Below the pieces are notes generated by a model. The model had not been told where the DNA came from, ran no database searches, and was given only the letters and a program-made list of their open reading frames with translations. A program made the translations under genes and the position numbers. A stretch of 64,000 nucleotides of DNA from a bacterium (GTDB lineage Bacteria > Planctomycetota > Planctomycetia > Planctomycetales > Planctomycetaceae), in NCBI GenBank assembly GCA_016125225.1, contig WGME01000013.1, positions 1-64,000 on the forward strand, given 5' to 3'. How positions within the stretch are numbered: position 1 is the stretch's first letter; each line of letters begins with the position of its first letter. Of the stretch, positions 45,447 through 54,212 are shown one piece after another.

Positions 45447-46208
45447 TCAGTGCTGAAGTTTAAGTATCGAAGGTTTCATCCAAGGCGGTTCCAGAAATTC
45501 CTTTTGGATGCGTTCCTTGTTGTCGGTCAGAAAAGCACCATGTTTCTGTGTGGTCCAGTAGTGATAGAACTTCTGGCGTAATTCCGGATCTGTGATTTGA
45601 AACTGGCCCGCTGCTTCCTGGGCTTTCAGCCAGTTGTGCATGGCGTCGAAGGCTTCCTGCCCGGCCTGTTGCCAGAGGATGCGGCCGCCGCCGTAGTTGT
45701 CGTACAGATGCTTCTGCAATTTCCAGCTGTCGAGGATAAAGTGCGCTAGCTGCTCACCGGGTGGTTTGAGCCGCATCTCGATGACCTGCCTTCGGAGTTG
45801 CAGATTTCGACGGTCCTGGTCAGAGAGTGTTTCGGACTGTAACTGTTCCGAAAGCTCCGTTTGTTCTTTGAGCAAAGCGGGACGTTCATTCTGCAGACGC
45901 TTCGCATGTTCTTGTTGAAAATAGGTCGTCGCCTGGGCGATTTCTTCCTTGGTGGGCGTGACTTCTTGGGCATGTTCCTCGACATACTTCTGGAGCAGGG
46001 GCTGCGTGAAGAGACGATGCAATTCACTTTCGAGCGAGGGGCCCTGCGGTCCCGTTTTGATGTCATTCCGATAGACGGTCTTCCCCAGCACCGAACCGAT
46101 GGGTTCCCGATCTGCAGCCGGTTCCGCAGCCGCAGCGACCAAGGTCAGCAATATCGGCAGGCAGGAAGTCATGACAGCGGTCTTCCAGAGAGACAAGGTG
46201 ACGTTCAT
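45447..46208 (-). CDS. secreted SurA-N-like protein
   Basis: The protein has 253 aa with a GAGGATT site before the ATG and a signal peptide ('AVMTSCLPILLTLVAAAA'). The mature sequence is helical and starts 'IGSVLGKTVYRNDI', the pattern of SurA/PpiD-type N-terminal chaperone domains ('v.g..It..el'). Long helices 'PTKEEIAQATTYFQQEHAKRLQNERPALLKEQTEL' (in pieces) follow, but no rotamase domain is visible. It may be a chaperone-only periplasmic protein. The next gene upstream (46218) ends 10 bp... before this start, so they are likely co-transcribed. Confidence 0.75.
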   Translation of the reverse strand: MNVTLSLWKTAVMTSCLPILLTLVAAAAEPAADREPIGSVLGKTVYRNDIKTGPQGPSLESELHRLFTQPLLQKYVEEHAQEVTPTKEEIAQATTYFQQEHAKRLQNERPALLKEQTELSEQLQSETLSDQDRRNLQLRRQVIEMRLKPPGEQLAHFILDSWKLQKHLYDNYGGGRILWQQAGQEAFDAMHNWLKAQEAAGQFQITDPELRQKFYHYWTTQKHGAFLTDNKERIQKEFLEPPWMKPSILKLQH

Positions 46209-46217
46209 CGCAAATCC

Positions 46218-46463
46218 TCAGCAAGAGCCATCTGGCGCTGCCGGCTGCTTAGCGGCGACTTGCTTCCTGAGATCCTGAATCTCCTGCTGCATCTGCTTCA
46301 TCAGGATGCCGACGTATACAAAGCACATCGGTAGGAAGGAGTAAAACGCGGGTGCAAAGGGATGTCCATTCTGCGAGGCCGATTCCATGATCTGGCCAAC
46401 CATCATGAACACACAGATGAAAGCACAGAAGATGGCAGCGATCCACGGGCTGTTTGGCTTCAT
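46218..46463 (-). CDS. small two-helix membrane protein
   Basis: The protein has 81 aa with AGGAG 7 bases before the ATG. There are two hydrophobic segments at about 7-25 ('WIAAIFCAFICVFMMVGQI') and 38-55 ('AFYSFLPMCFVYVGILM'), followed by a charged coiled-coil-like tail ('KQMQQEIQDLRKQVAAKQ'). It overlaps the operon with the SurA-N-like gene (9 bp spacing). I do not recognise the family. Confidence 0.7.
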   Translation of the reverse strand: MKPNSPWIAAIFCAFICVFMMVGQIMESASQNGHPFAPAFYSFLPMCFVYVGILMKQMQQEIQDLRKQVAAKQPAAPDGSC

Positions 46464-46645
46464 GATTTCTCCTCAGGATCGGGACTTGCGGTGAAACTGT
46501 TGTAATGGAGCGACTCCCCGCATTGTCGATGGTGACGAGCGGTTCCGCAAACAAAATATTTCAGTGGACATCGTAACCCGGTCTGCTGGCAGGTTCTGTG
46601 GCTGTGTCCTAATCTGGTGAAAGATATCACCGGAGGATCAGGACC

Positions 46646-47251
46646 GTGAGCGTGGGAGTACCGATCAGTCGCAGCCGTTTTACGTTGCGGTTCATGTTGA
46701 CCTGTGCGGCCTTTTTTGTGGTGGTCTATGGTTTGGGGACCGCGTTCATCTGGTCGATGCCGCCCCGGCTCTTCCCCAGCGTCCGGTTTCCCCCCGCATT
46801 TGCCGCGAGCACGCTGTGCCTGCTGTGGGGGAGTTCTTCCCTGTCGCAGGCGGTGGGGTATGTCCGTCGGGAGAAGCAACCAGAGTTTCGGCGTTGCCTG
46901 TGTCTCGCGCTCTTCGCCGGAGGCCTGTTCTGTGCCCTGCAGATGTCAGCCCTCAACTGGCTGATACAACGGCAACCGGCGGCGGAAGTCCAAACGGGTG
47001 ACCGTGCTTTCGTGGTGGTGCTCTCCGCACTCCACGTGATGCACTTTCTGCTCGCTTCCATGTTTCTGATCTTTGTGACCTTGAAAGCCCATGGCGATCG
47101 GTACGACCACGAGTACTACTGGGGCGTGCGGATGTGTGCCTGGTTCTGGCACGGATTGGCCATGGTCTGGCTCGCGGTGCTGGTGGTCGTGGCGATCGGC
47201 AGCCTGAGCATTTCGGCAGTCCCGGGCCCGCAGTTCGAGATCGCGACTTAA
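46646..47251 (+). CDS. heme-copper oxidase subunit III-like membrane protein
   Basis: The protein has 201 aa with a GTG start at 46646 and GGAGG upstream. Five membrane segments are visible. The helices 'FVVVLSALHVMHFLLASMFLIFVTL' and 'YYWGVRMCAWFWHGLAMVWLAVLVVV' match subunit III of cytochrome oxidases ('LHxxHv..G', 'yWHfvD..W'), with the last motif reduced to FWHGLAMVW. It stands alone, far from the SCO1/DUF420 cluster at 31-34 kb, and no subunit I or II is in the window. A nitric-oxide-reductase-associated NorE-like role is also possible. Confidence 0.8.
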   Translation: MSVGVPISRSRFTLRFMLTCAAFFVVVYGLGTAFIWSMPPRLFPSVRFPPAFAASTLCLLWGSSSLSQAVGYVRREKQPEFRRCLCLALFAGGLFCALQMSALNWLIQRQPAAEVQTGDRAFVVVLSALHVMHFLLASMFLIFVTLKAHGDRYDHEYYWGVRMCAWFWHGLAMVWLAVLVVVAIGSLSISAVPGPQFEIAT

Positions 47252-47535
47252 CGTCAAAACGGGGATCGCCTCTAAAACCGCCAAAAGAACGGCTAAAACG
47301 ATGTCTGCGGGTTGTGGGTGATCTGCGGAAAATATGATGCCGGGAAAAGTGGCCGGAGAACCGTTATAGACTACCCCTTTTCGCACAATCCGAGTGGCAA
47401 CTGCTTATCTCCCTTCAGTCTGCGACATACCCCACGTTGACACTGCTGACAACCCCTATTACATTCCGGCCGTCGCGACTGAACCGTTTCACGCGGTTTG
47501 GGCAGCGGCCAGAGACCTGAGAAAGCAGCGAACGG

Positions 47536-48318
47536 ATGTCGGGCAAGACTCGTCAACGGAGGACGAGGGCTGGCACGGTCTCCTTACGGGGACGGTGGTG
47601 GCTGTGCTACGGCTGGTTGCTCGGCGAGTTGATCATGGGATGCTCACGACCCAACGTGGTGCCCCCATCGCCAACTCTTCCGCAACTGCTTCCCCCGGTT
47701 CCTGTCGGTCGGTTGGATTCGGATGTAGCGGTGGCCCCGTCCTTCGATTCCCAACCCATTCCCGACGAGGTGCGGTTCCGGCCGCAATCGCCTTTGAGGG
47801 AATGGAAGTACGTGGTGTTGCACCATACGGCTTCAAACACCGGCAGCGTGGAGAGCATTCACGCTGTGCATTTGCAGAACAAAGACCGGAGTGGCAAACC
47901 CTGGCTGGGCATTGGTTATCACTTTGTGATTGGTAACGGCCGGGGCATGCCCGACGGCGAGATCGAACCGACGTTTCGCTGGCGACAGCAGATGTCGGGA
48001 GCCCATGCGGGCGTGAACGAATACAACCAGAAGGGAATTGGCGTGGTGCTGGTCGGGGACTTTGAAAAAGGCCCTCCCACACCCGCTCAAACCCAGGTGG
48101 TAAAGCGATTGGTGAATTACTTGTGCCGCACATTGAAGATCGATGAGCAGCACATTGTCGGACATGGTGACATCAAGGCCACGGCTTGCCCGGGGCAATT
48201 TTTTCCGCTGGAGGCCCTCCGCTCCAGTGTGGCCGCTCACGACGACAGCGGCGGGCTTCCCCTCGCCCGCTTCGTTCCGGCGACCGGAATATCCAGAAAG
48301 GACGCGCTGCGAAAATGA
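47536..48318 (+). CDS. N-acetylmuramoyl-L-alanine amidase (amidase_2) lipoprotein
   Basis: The protein has 260 aa. The N-terminus is basic and ends in a lipobox-like 'LIMGCSRP'. The amidase_2/PGRP domain covers about 95-240: zinc ligands His in 'VVLHHTASN', His in 'HIVGHGDIKATACPG' and Cys in the same segment, with 'IGYHFVIGNG' and 'GAHAGVNEYNQKGIGVVLVGDF' between. It would cleave the amide between muramic acid and stem peptide. The stop overlaps the next start (ATGA), so the hydrolase gene at 48315 is translationally coupled. Confidence 0.93.
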   Translation: MSGKTRQRRTRAGTVSLRGRWWLCYGWLLGELIMGCSRPNVVPPSPTLPQLLPPVPVGRLDSDVAVAPSFDSQPIPDEVRFRPQSPLREWKYVVLHHTASNTGSVESIHAVHLQNKDRSGKPWLGIGYHFVIGNGRGMPDGEIEPTFRWRQQMSGAHAGVNEYNQKGIGVVLVGDFEKGPPTPAQTQVVKRLVNYLCRTLKIDEQHIVGHGDIKATACPGQFFPLEALRSSVAAHDDSGGLPLARFVPATGISRKDALRK

Positions 48319-49151
48319 GCGAGCGAATCCCCACCGGACATCGGTTCTATGATCGGGATGGCGGTCAATGGATGTGGACCGACGAAGTCGAGGCCCATGT
48401 CGGCTGGCAAGTCGCCCAGGCGGAAGCCGCCTGGGAAGAAACCACCATCGATTACGATTCTATCCCCACGCTGGAAGAGCTGGAATCGGGCGAAAATACC
48501 GGCCCCCAGGTCTCTCTGGTCGATGAACCGCACGCCATCGCCTTGCCCGATGTTTACGAACAAGGCTACAGCTACCCGCTGATCGTCTGGTTTCACGAAG
48601 CGGGCGGGAACGAAGAAGACATCTTCCGCATCCTGCCGGAAATCAGCGAACGCAATTACCTGGCGATCTCGATCCGCGGGGATCGGGAAGTGAATGGTGG
48701 ATTCGAGTGGACCACGGGCATCGGCGTTGCGGCTTTAGCCGAAAAGCTGGAAGCCGCGATTGAACGGCTCGCGGAGAAATTCTCCATCAACCGTGACCGT
48801 GTTTACCTCGCCGGCATGGGATCGGGTGGTACGCTGGCGATGGAACTGCTCCTCGAGAAGCCGGAAGCTTTTACCGGAGCCGCCAGCCTCAACGGCACTT
48901 TCCCGCAGCTTGCACAACCGCTGGCTCATTTCCGTGGTCTGCGTGGCCGCCGGGCATTGCTGACGACTTCGAACGAATCGACGGATGTGAAAGTCGCCGA
49001 TCTCGTGGCAGCCGGTCGCCTGCTGTATTCCGCCGGCATGGAAGTGGGCACACGGATTTATCAATCGCAAGGTCCTGTCACCTACCGCAAAATGCTGCGG
49101 GAGATTGACCACTGGATCATGAGCGGGATCCGCTCGGCTGTCCGTGTGTAA
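48315..49151 (+). CDS. alpha/beta hydrolase (esterase/PHB depolymerase-like)
   Basis: The protein has 278 aa from the ATG at 48315, overlapping the amidase stop. The nucleophile elbow is 'RVYLAGMGSGGTLAMELLL' (GxSxG), preceded by 'YPLIVWFHEAGGNEEDIF' (oxyanion loop) and 'NYLAISIRGDREV'. A plausible late His lies in 'LREIDHWIMSGI'. The first ~60 residues are acidic and precede the fold. No signal peptide is seen, so it is cytoplasmic. It resembles phospholipase/carboxylesterase or feruloyl-esterase-like enzymes; the substrate is open. Confidence 0.88.
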   Translation: MSERIPTGHRFYDRDGGQWMWTDEVEAHVGWQVAQAEAAWEETTIDYDSIPTLEELESGENTGPQVSLVDEPHAIALPDVYEQGYSYPLIVWFHEAGGNEEDIFRILPEISERNYLAISIRGDREVNGGFEWTTGIGVAALAEKLEAAIERLAEKFSINRDRVYLAGMGSGGTLAMELLLEKPEAFTGAASLNGTFPQLAQPLAHFRGLRGRRALLTTSNESTDVKVADLVAAGRLLYSAGMEVGTRIYQSQGPVTYRKMLREIDHWIMSGIRSAVRV

Positions 49152-49200
49152 CGGGCCGTTCAGCTCAGTCGCGAACATTGAAAACCGCTGCAAGATTTCT

Positions 49201-49239
49201 GGAAGCTCGAACCGATCATTGGTTCGAGCTTCCTTTATT
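49201..49239. terminator. bidirectional terminator between convergent genes
   Basis: GGAAGCTCGAACC (49201-49213) pairs perfectly with GGTTCGAGCTTCC (49221-49233), 13 bp, with a 7-base loop. TTTATTT follows on the plus strand. It sits between the hydrolase gene and the convergent FG-GAP gene and can serve both. Confidence 0.92.
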
Positions 49240-51622
49240 TCGTGCCACCGGCGTCTTGGGGATAGACCAGTACGCGATCGTGCGCCAGCAACACGAGGTC
49301 GGCACGGTCATCGCCCGTTACATCGACAATCAAGCCTTCGCGCGGCTCAATCCGTCCCGAACCTTCATCGCGAGAAAAGCCTTTTTCTTCAAAGACGGTG
49401 AAGTAGGAAGCCCGTTCCAGTTTGTCTGGCGGTCGGTAGCCGAGAATCTCCAGATAGTGCTTCCGCGTTTCGATGATCGCCAGATCAATGCGGTTGTCGC
49501 CGTTTAAATCGCCTGCGAGAACGTCGGTCGGAAACGTGTCTTCCAGAGCCGATTCATAGCTGGCCAGTTCCTTCACGGTCGGCGTCATGCCGCCGGCATA
49601 GAGCACGGCGAATTGATCAGAACCGAACAGCAGCAGGTCATCGCGCTGGTCGCCATTCAAATCGACCGTTTGTGCCGATTTGAATTCGAACTGCCCCAGG
49701 TCGACTTCTTTCCAGGGGGCGAAGCGTCCCTCTTGCTGACTCAGTAACCGCAGTTTGCGAACTCCGGCGTCGATCATCACCAGTTCCGGGCCTGGTTGTT
49801 GATCGAGATCGATCAGCAATGAGCCCACGATTTTGGCGTTCGGTTCTCCTGCGTTGAACTGGTCCGCCACTTGCCAGCGTAGTTGCGGAGTGAGCTTGAG
49901 TAGTCGGACGTAGTTGTCCTGAGCCACAAGGATGCCGGTCACGTCATCCAGTCGGCAGGGCGTGACCGCACCGGGGGGGATGGTGCCCACGCCGAGTGTG
50001 CCGGTCACGGACAATTCTTCCAATGTTCCCGCGGCGGAGACCCCCACCACAACCGGCGGCTTGGAACCCTGAAACAGCAACAATTCCGGTCGATCATCTC
50101 CGGTCAGTTCAGCGACGAGTGTGCCTTCGGGGCTGCCCTTCAAAGAGAGTTCCAAGGGTTTTTGCGCGGTATCGATCCACTGCTGAGTCGCGGCATCATA
50201 GCGGCGTGCATTCAATAGATAACCGCTGTTCCGGATGGTGCCCCCTTTGGTGGTGAAGACGATTTCATTCGCCGCATCGTTTTCGACATTCAGCAATTCC
50301 AGGCCGAGGGGTTCGACATCCAAAGGCAAAGTCGCCGGAAAGGTGAGCCGACCGTCCTGCCATTGCGAGACACCGATGGCCTTTTCGGAAGTGCTATGAA
50401 TGACCAACTTCAAGCCCTCACGCCCCGGTCCCAGCCACGGCCGCACGACATTCGCGCCCGACAGGCATGGATACGGCGTTCCAAGATCAAGTCCCTGCTC
50501 GGCGGTCTGACGATACAGCAGCACGCGCGAGGCCTCGGGATCGGTCACGACGACATCATTGAGCCCGTTGCCGTCGAAATCCCCCACGGCGAGATCTCGG
50601 TCTCGACCCGTTCCCCGTTGACCGAAACCATATCGAACTAATCGTTCCGGGGCCGACTGACTACCCTGCTCACCGAACGCCAGCCGCAAGACTTTCAACC
50701 GTCCGGTCCGGGAATCGATGGTCAGAATTTCCGCACCGGGTTCTCCATCCGCCTCTCTGACGGAGACAGCACGGGGACGTTCGAGATCAAACAGGTATTC
50801 CGGCCCCAGTTGACCATTGCCATTCTGCAACCGCACACCCAAGGACCGGTTCAGGGCATCTCCGGCGAGGTAACACAGGTCATCACGTCCATCGGCGTTC
50901 AGGTCGGCGGCTTGCACCAGTGATAATTGAGCCGAGGTGTTCAGCAGCTTCAGTGGGGGGCCGAATTCCCCTTTTTCCGGCTGAAGAAAGATAAATGTGT
51001 CGCTCTTACCCAGCAAGACCAAATCGGTGCGACCATCGTGATTCAAGTCGCCGGCCGACAGGCACCATTGGGCCGCCGCCACATCGGAAAGTCGCATTTG
51101 TTGCTTCGACTGCCAGTCTCCGGTTTCCGATTGAAAGCGAATGATGAGTTGATCGGGATTGCCGAAGTACGCCAGGTCGGTGCGACCATCGCTGTTGAAA
51201 TCGCCGCTGGTTAAGGCCACGACTTCCTGATCGACGGCGAGTTTTTGATGATCAAACCGCCAGGGATCTTCGATGCGATTCACATCACGGGCATCGACCA
51301 CACGCGGGGCATTCATCGGTGGTTCGAGCCGCTGGATCAGCAGATCGATGCGATGATGACTGTTGTCGATCAACGCCAGATCGGACAGGCCGTCGTGATT
51401 AAAATCACCCGAAATCAGATTGGACGATCTGCTCGACAGTTTGAGCACTTCCACCGGTTCAAAACCATAGAATTCCGCGAGTCGGGAGACTTCGGGTTCT
51501 TGAGCCAGAACCGCGGAGGCCGACAGCAGCATCAGGCTGAGCGTTGTCAGTGCGTAACCCCCGAGTCGCAACGTTTGAACGGCATCTGTCGCAGGCTTCG
51601 GCTGACCGATAATAGTGCGCAT
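49235..51622 (-). CDS. secreted FG-GAP/VCBS-repeat protein
   Basis: The protein has 795 aa from the ATG at 51622; 51643 is also in frame. The signal peptide ends at 'LMLLSASAVLAQEP'. At least eight FG-GAP/VCBS repeats with calcium-type loops are seen: 'GDFNHDGLSDLALID', 'GDFNSDGRTDLAYFG', 'GDLNHDGRTDLVLLG', 'ADLNADGRDDLCYLA', 'GDFDGNGLNDVVVTD', 'DLNGDQRDDLLLFG', 'GDLNGDNRIDLAIIE' and 'VDVTGDDRADLVLLA'. They would build two or more beta-propellers. Such proteins are abundant on planctomycete surfaces, likely in adhesion or polymer binding; no catalytic domain is present. Confidence 0.94.
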   Translation of the reverse strand: MRTIIGQPKPATDAVQTLRLGGYALTTLSLMLLSASAVLAQEPEVSRLAEFYGFEPVEVLKLSSRSSNLISGDFNHDGLSDLALIDNSHHRIDLLIQRLEPPMNAPRVVDARDVNRIEDPWRFDHQKLAVDQEVVALTSGDFNSDGRTDLAYFGNPDQLIIRFQSETGDWQSKQQMRLSDVAAAQWCLSAGDLNHDGRTDLVLLGKSDTFIFLQPEKGEFGPPLKLLNTSAQLSLVQAADLNADGRDDLCYLAGDALNRSLGVRLQNGNGQLGPEYLFDLERPRAVSVREADGEPGAEILTIDSRTGRLKVLRLAFGEQGSQSAPERLVRYGFGQRGTGRDRDLAVGDFDGNGLNDVVVTDPEASRVLLYRQTAEQGLDLGTPYPCLSGANVVRPWLGPGREGLKLVIHSTSEKAIGVSQWQDGRLTFPATLPLDVEPLGLELLNVENDAANEIVFTTKGGTIRNSGYLLNARRYDAATQQWIDTAQKPLELSLKGSPEGTLVAELTGDDRPELLLFQGSKPPVVVGVSAAGTLEELSVTGTLGVGTIPPGAVTPCRLDDVTGILVAQDNYVRLLKLTPQLRWQVADQFNAGEPNAKIVGSLLIDLDQQPGPELVMIDAGVRKLRLLSQQEGRFAPWKEVDLGQFEFKSAQTVDLNGDQRDDLLLFGSDQFAVLYAGGMTPTVKELASYESALEDTFPTDVLAGDLNGDNRIDLAIIETRKHYLEILGYRPPDKLERASYFTVFEEKGFSRDEGSGRIEPREGLIVDVTGDDRADLVLLAHDRVLVYPQDAGGTK

Positions 51623-51686
51623 GAATCCGGTCTCTCGTTCCATGTTCTGATAAGAAGACGGACTTCTCCGCCGAACAGTTCTGGTC

Positions 51687-52580
51687 TCAGGTCTTGGCGT
51701 TTCCGCCTCCCGGTTTGTTCGAGCGAATGACGGTCACGACATCGTCGGCGTCGGTCATGATGTTTCGCTGGCCTTCGTAACTCACGATCAGTTTGCGTGC
51801 CAGCAGTTCCTGACCGATCACCCGGCCTGTGCCTTGCTTGGTGACAACCGTCGCACCGACAGGCGGAAGCTCTTTCCGGTGGGCTTCATAAGTGTCGTAT
51901 TCATAACGCAGACAGCACTTGAGCCGGCCGCAGCGCCCGGAGATTTTGTTGGGGTCCAGCGTGGCCTTCTGCAGCTTGGCCATCTTCATTGAAACCGGGG
52001 GCATCTCATGCAGGAAGGTGTTGCAGCAGACGGGTTGACCGCAGTCGCCGTAATCGGCGAGAAGTTTTGCTTCGTCGCGCACGCCCATCTGCCGCATTTC
52101 GATGCGGGTCTTCAGGACTTTGGCGAGCGCTTTGACCAGTTCGCGGAAGTCGACGCGATCTTCGGCCACATAATAGAAGACGGTGCGTTCGCCACCGAAG
52201 AGATGCTCGACATCGATCAACTGCATCTGCAGGTGGCGTTCCTGGATCAGTTGGCGACAGGTGAGGAAGGCGTCTTTCTCATATTGTGCCTGGCTATCGC
52301 GTTCCCGTTCATCCTCACGGTTCGCAGGGCGAAGAATGCGACCCGGTTCGTCCTTCAAGCCGAGGTAGTCTCGTGAGCGATCGCTGGCCGGAGTCAGCAC
52401 AGTGCCCCATTCGACTCCGCGGGTCGAGCGGATGATGACGCTGCTGTTGCGGGGGATGTATTGCGCCGGCTTGACCGTAAACTCGCCGAGCTGACGGGTG
52501 ATGCCATAACGGACGATGTACGACCGTGGTAACTCGTAGGGTTGTTCGGATGTTGGCGCTTCGACGACGACTTCTGACAT
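51687..52580 (-). CDS. ricT: PSP1-domain protein (RicT/YaaT family)
   Basis: The protein has 297 aa. The PSP1 core with conserved cysteines is seen in 'YGDCGQPVCCNTFLHEM' and 'ISGRCGRLKCCLRYEYDTY'. 'VVTKQGTGRVIGQELLARKLIVSYEGQ' is the C-terminal beta domain. In Bacillus the RicT protein, with RicA and RicF, binds [4Fe-4S] and supports RNase Y and other processing. The neighbour holB lies 192 bp upstream on the same strand, matching the holB-yaaT order known from Firmicutes. The length fits the family. Confidence 0.93.
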   Translation of the reverse strand: MSEVVVEAPTSEQPYELPRSYIVRYGITRQLGEFTVKPAQYIPRNSSVIIRSTRGVEWGTVLTPASDRSRDYLGLKDEPGRILRPANREDERERDSQAQYEKDAFLTCRQLIQERHLQMQLIDVEHLFGGERTVFYYVAEDRVDFRELVKALAKVLKTRIEMRQMGVRDEAKLLADYGDCGQPVCCNTFLHEMPPVSMKMAKLQKATLDPNKISGRCGRLKCCLRYEYDTYEAHRKELPPVGATVVTKQGTGRVIGQELLARKLIVSYEGQRNIMTDADDVVTVIRSNKPGGGNAKT

Positions 52581-52772
52581 GCGGATCTCAATACAGCGTG
52601 GGGAACGCTGGGAAATATGGATGACTTTGAGGAGTGTAGTCTACTCGATCCGGCCCTCGGGACGGTAGCCACACGAACGAACCGCCATCCGTAACGAAAG
52701 CAATTTGAAACGCAGAAAGTCGCTGAGTCCATACGAGATGGCGTTCCACGAGTTACTTTGGTGACGCTTCTA

Positions 52773-53849
52773 TCAGCGTGATGAACTCACGCTGGCGCGA
52801 GACGAAAGATCGTGGCACAAGGCTTCCAGGCACAGGGCAATCGATACGTTCTGCTGTAGATGCACTGTCGCCACGATGCAACGTTCGAGCAGATCACCGA
52901 TCAGATCGACCGCCTGATCGACATCGGCGGACCATCGCGAAATCCAGCTGGCGGCATTCGCGGCACCCGCACCCGACGATGCAGGGTTCAGCAACCCCCG
53001 CAACGCAGAACGGTAAAACTCGGCGGCGGCTTGCAGCAACCACAAGGTGTACTGTCGTTGTTCGGCGGTGTCGTTGCCGAGCTTTTCAATCCGGGAAGCC
53101 AGTTCCTGAGCCGTTTGCAATCCGTCCCAACTGGGAAGTGCCAGTTTGGCCAGCCAATCTTGTCGGATTTCACGAAAGCCCGGTTGAGCCAGTTGCCGGG
53201 CCGTGACGAGGCTGCCCCCCGACAGAGACGCCAACCAGTGGGCTTCTTCCGGCGTCGTCACCAGGCTTTCCCGTTGGAGATACTCGATGACCACCTCATC
53301 CGGAAGAGGGCTGAAACGCACGGTCTGGCACCGCGATTTGATCGTCGGCAGCAACGCATCCAGGTTTGCGGCGATCAGAATCAGCAATGCCTCTTCTGGT
53401 GGTTCTTCCAGTGTCTTCAGCAGGGCATTGGCCGCTTCGTCGTTCATCGTATCGGCATCATTGATGATGGCGATCTTGCGCGACCCCGCGGCCGGACGGA
53501 TCGACAATTCGTAACACAGACCCGCTTTGCCCCGTTGATCACGCTCGCCGATAAACTTTGCGACCGTCAATTCCCGCTTACCGGGATCGCGATCGACCCG
53601 CAGAAAATCGGGATGGGTGCACGCCTGAAACGGACGGCATTGCGAACATCGGCCGCAGGCGTCGAGCTGTCCAGGCGGACGTTCAAAGCACAACAGGCAC
53701 TGTGCCAGCTTGGTGGCGAACCGTTGTTTACCGACTCCGGCCGGACCCAGAAACAGGTACGATTGCGTGAGCCGCCCCCGCTGCAGTGCGTGCTGAAACG
53801 CCTGTCGGACATCGGCATGGCTCGGAAAATCATCCCAGATCGAGGTCAT
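52773..53849 (-). CDS. holB: DNA polymerase III subunit delta' (clamp loader)
   Basis: The protein has 358 aa. An AAA+ fold has a degenerate P-loop 'FLGPAGVGKQRFATKLAQ' and a zinc-binding CxxCxxxxxC region ('FERPPGQLDACGRCSQCRPFQ'), then 'IAIINDADTMNDEAANALLKTLEEPPEEALLILIAAN' (in pieces), typical of HolB/DnaX. The C-terminal helical domain continues to 358. Delta' is the clamp-loader stator and the P-loop Lys-Ser/Thr pair is modified (GKQ rather than GKT), consistent with a non-hydrolysing subunit. The start overlaps the preceding small gene (ATGA). Confidence 0.95.
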   Translation of the reverse strand: MTSIWDDFPSHADVRQAFQHALQRGRLTQSYLFLGPAGVGKQRFATKLAQCLLCFERPPGQLDACGRCSQCRPFQACTHPDFLRVDRDPGKRELTVAKFIGERDQRGKAGLCYELSIRPAAGSRKIAIINDADTMNDEAANALLKTLEEPPEEALLILIAANLDALLPTIKSRCQTVRFSPLPDEVVIEYLQRESLVTTPEEAHWLASLSGGSLVTARQLAQPGFREIRQDWLAKLALPSWDGLQTAQELASRIEKLGNDTAEQRQYTLWLLQAAAEFYRSALRGLLNPASSGAGAANAASWISRWSADVDQAVDLIGDLLERCIVATVHLQQNVSIALCLEALCHDLSSRASVSSSR

Positions 53850-54151
53850 GGCACCGTCGGCGTGTGGTTCTCGGGAGGGCTGTCTGGTTCAGGAGTCGTT
53901 AATGGTTCAAACCAGCCCACAATATCGCCGGGGGTCACCCAGGTGTTCTCGGTCACCAGCCGCTCGCGGACACAACCCGCGATGGGAGCCCGCAGGTCGC
54001 TGACGATACCCGGCAGCCCGGCTTCGAGCAGAATGTCTCCTTCGTGCACCGGTTCACCGGGATCGACCAGCCAATTCATCATCCGCACGGGAGCGGTTCC
54101 CCAGACTTCGCAGGGCAAAATCAGCGGTATCCAGTGAGACGATGGCGACAT
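53846..54151 (-). CDS. lipoyl/biotinyl-like domain protein without the modified lysine
   Basis: The protein has 101 aa. The fold pattern is a beta-barrel of the biotin/lipoyl attachment type: 'LVDPGEPVHEGDILLEAGLPGIVSDLRAPIAGCVRERLVTENTWVTPGDIVGWFEP' in pieces. The turn where the modifiable Lys sits (DKA or MKM) reads 'GLPGIVSDL', and there is no Lys in the whole protein, so it cannot carry lipoate or biotin there. The C-terminal ~20 residues are Pro-rich. It is translationally coupled to holB. It may be a structural relic or a binding domain; the function is unknown. Confidence 0.8.
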   Translation of the reverse strand: MSPSSHWIPLILPCEVWGTAPVRMMNWLVDPGEPVHEGDILLEAGLPGIVSDLRAPIAGCVRERLVTENTWVTPGDIVGWFEPLTTPEPDSPPENHTPTVP

Positions 54152-54212
54152 TGGCGTACCATACTCGCCCCTTGCGGTATTGCCTACTCAACTGCGAAAC
54201 GGAAGCACAACC

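Noticed and set aside
49201-49233. GGTTCGAGC string considered as a tRNA T-arm
   Set aside because: It is one arm of a 13-bp perfect terminator hairpin between convergent genes; no acceptor or anticodon stem nearby.
52860-54137. 425-codon plus-strand frame opposite holB
   Set aside because: The opposite strand carries a convincing HolB with zinc and P-loop motifs; this frame is Arg/Pro/Gln-rich noise.
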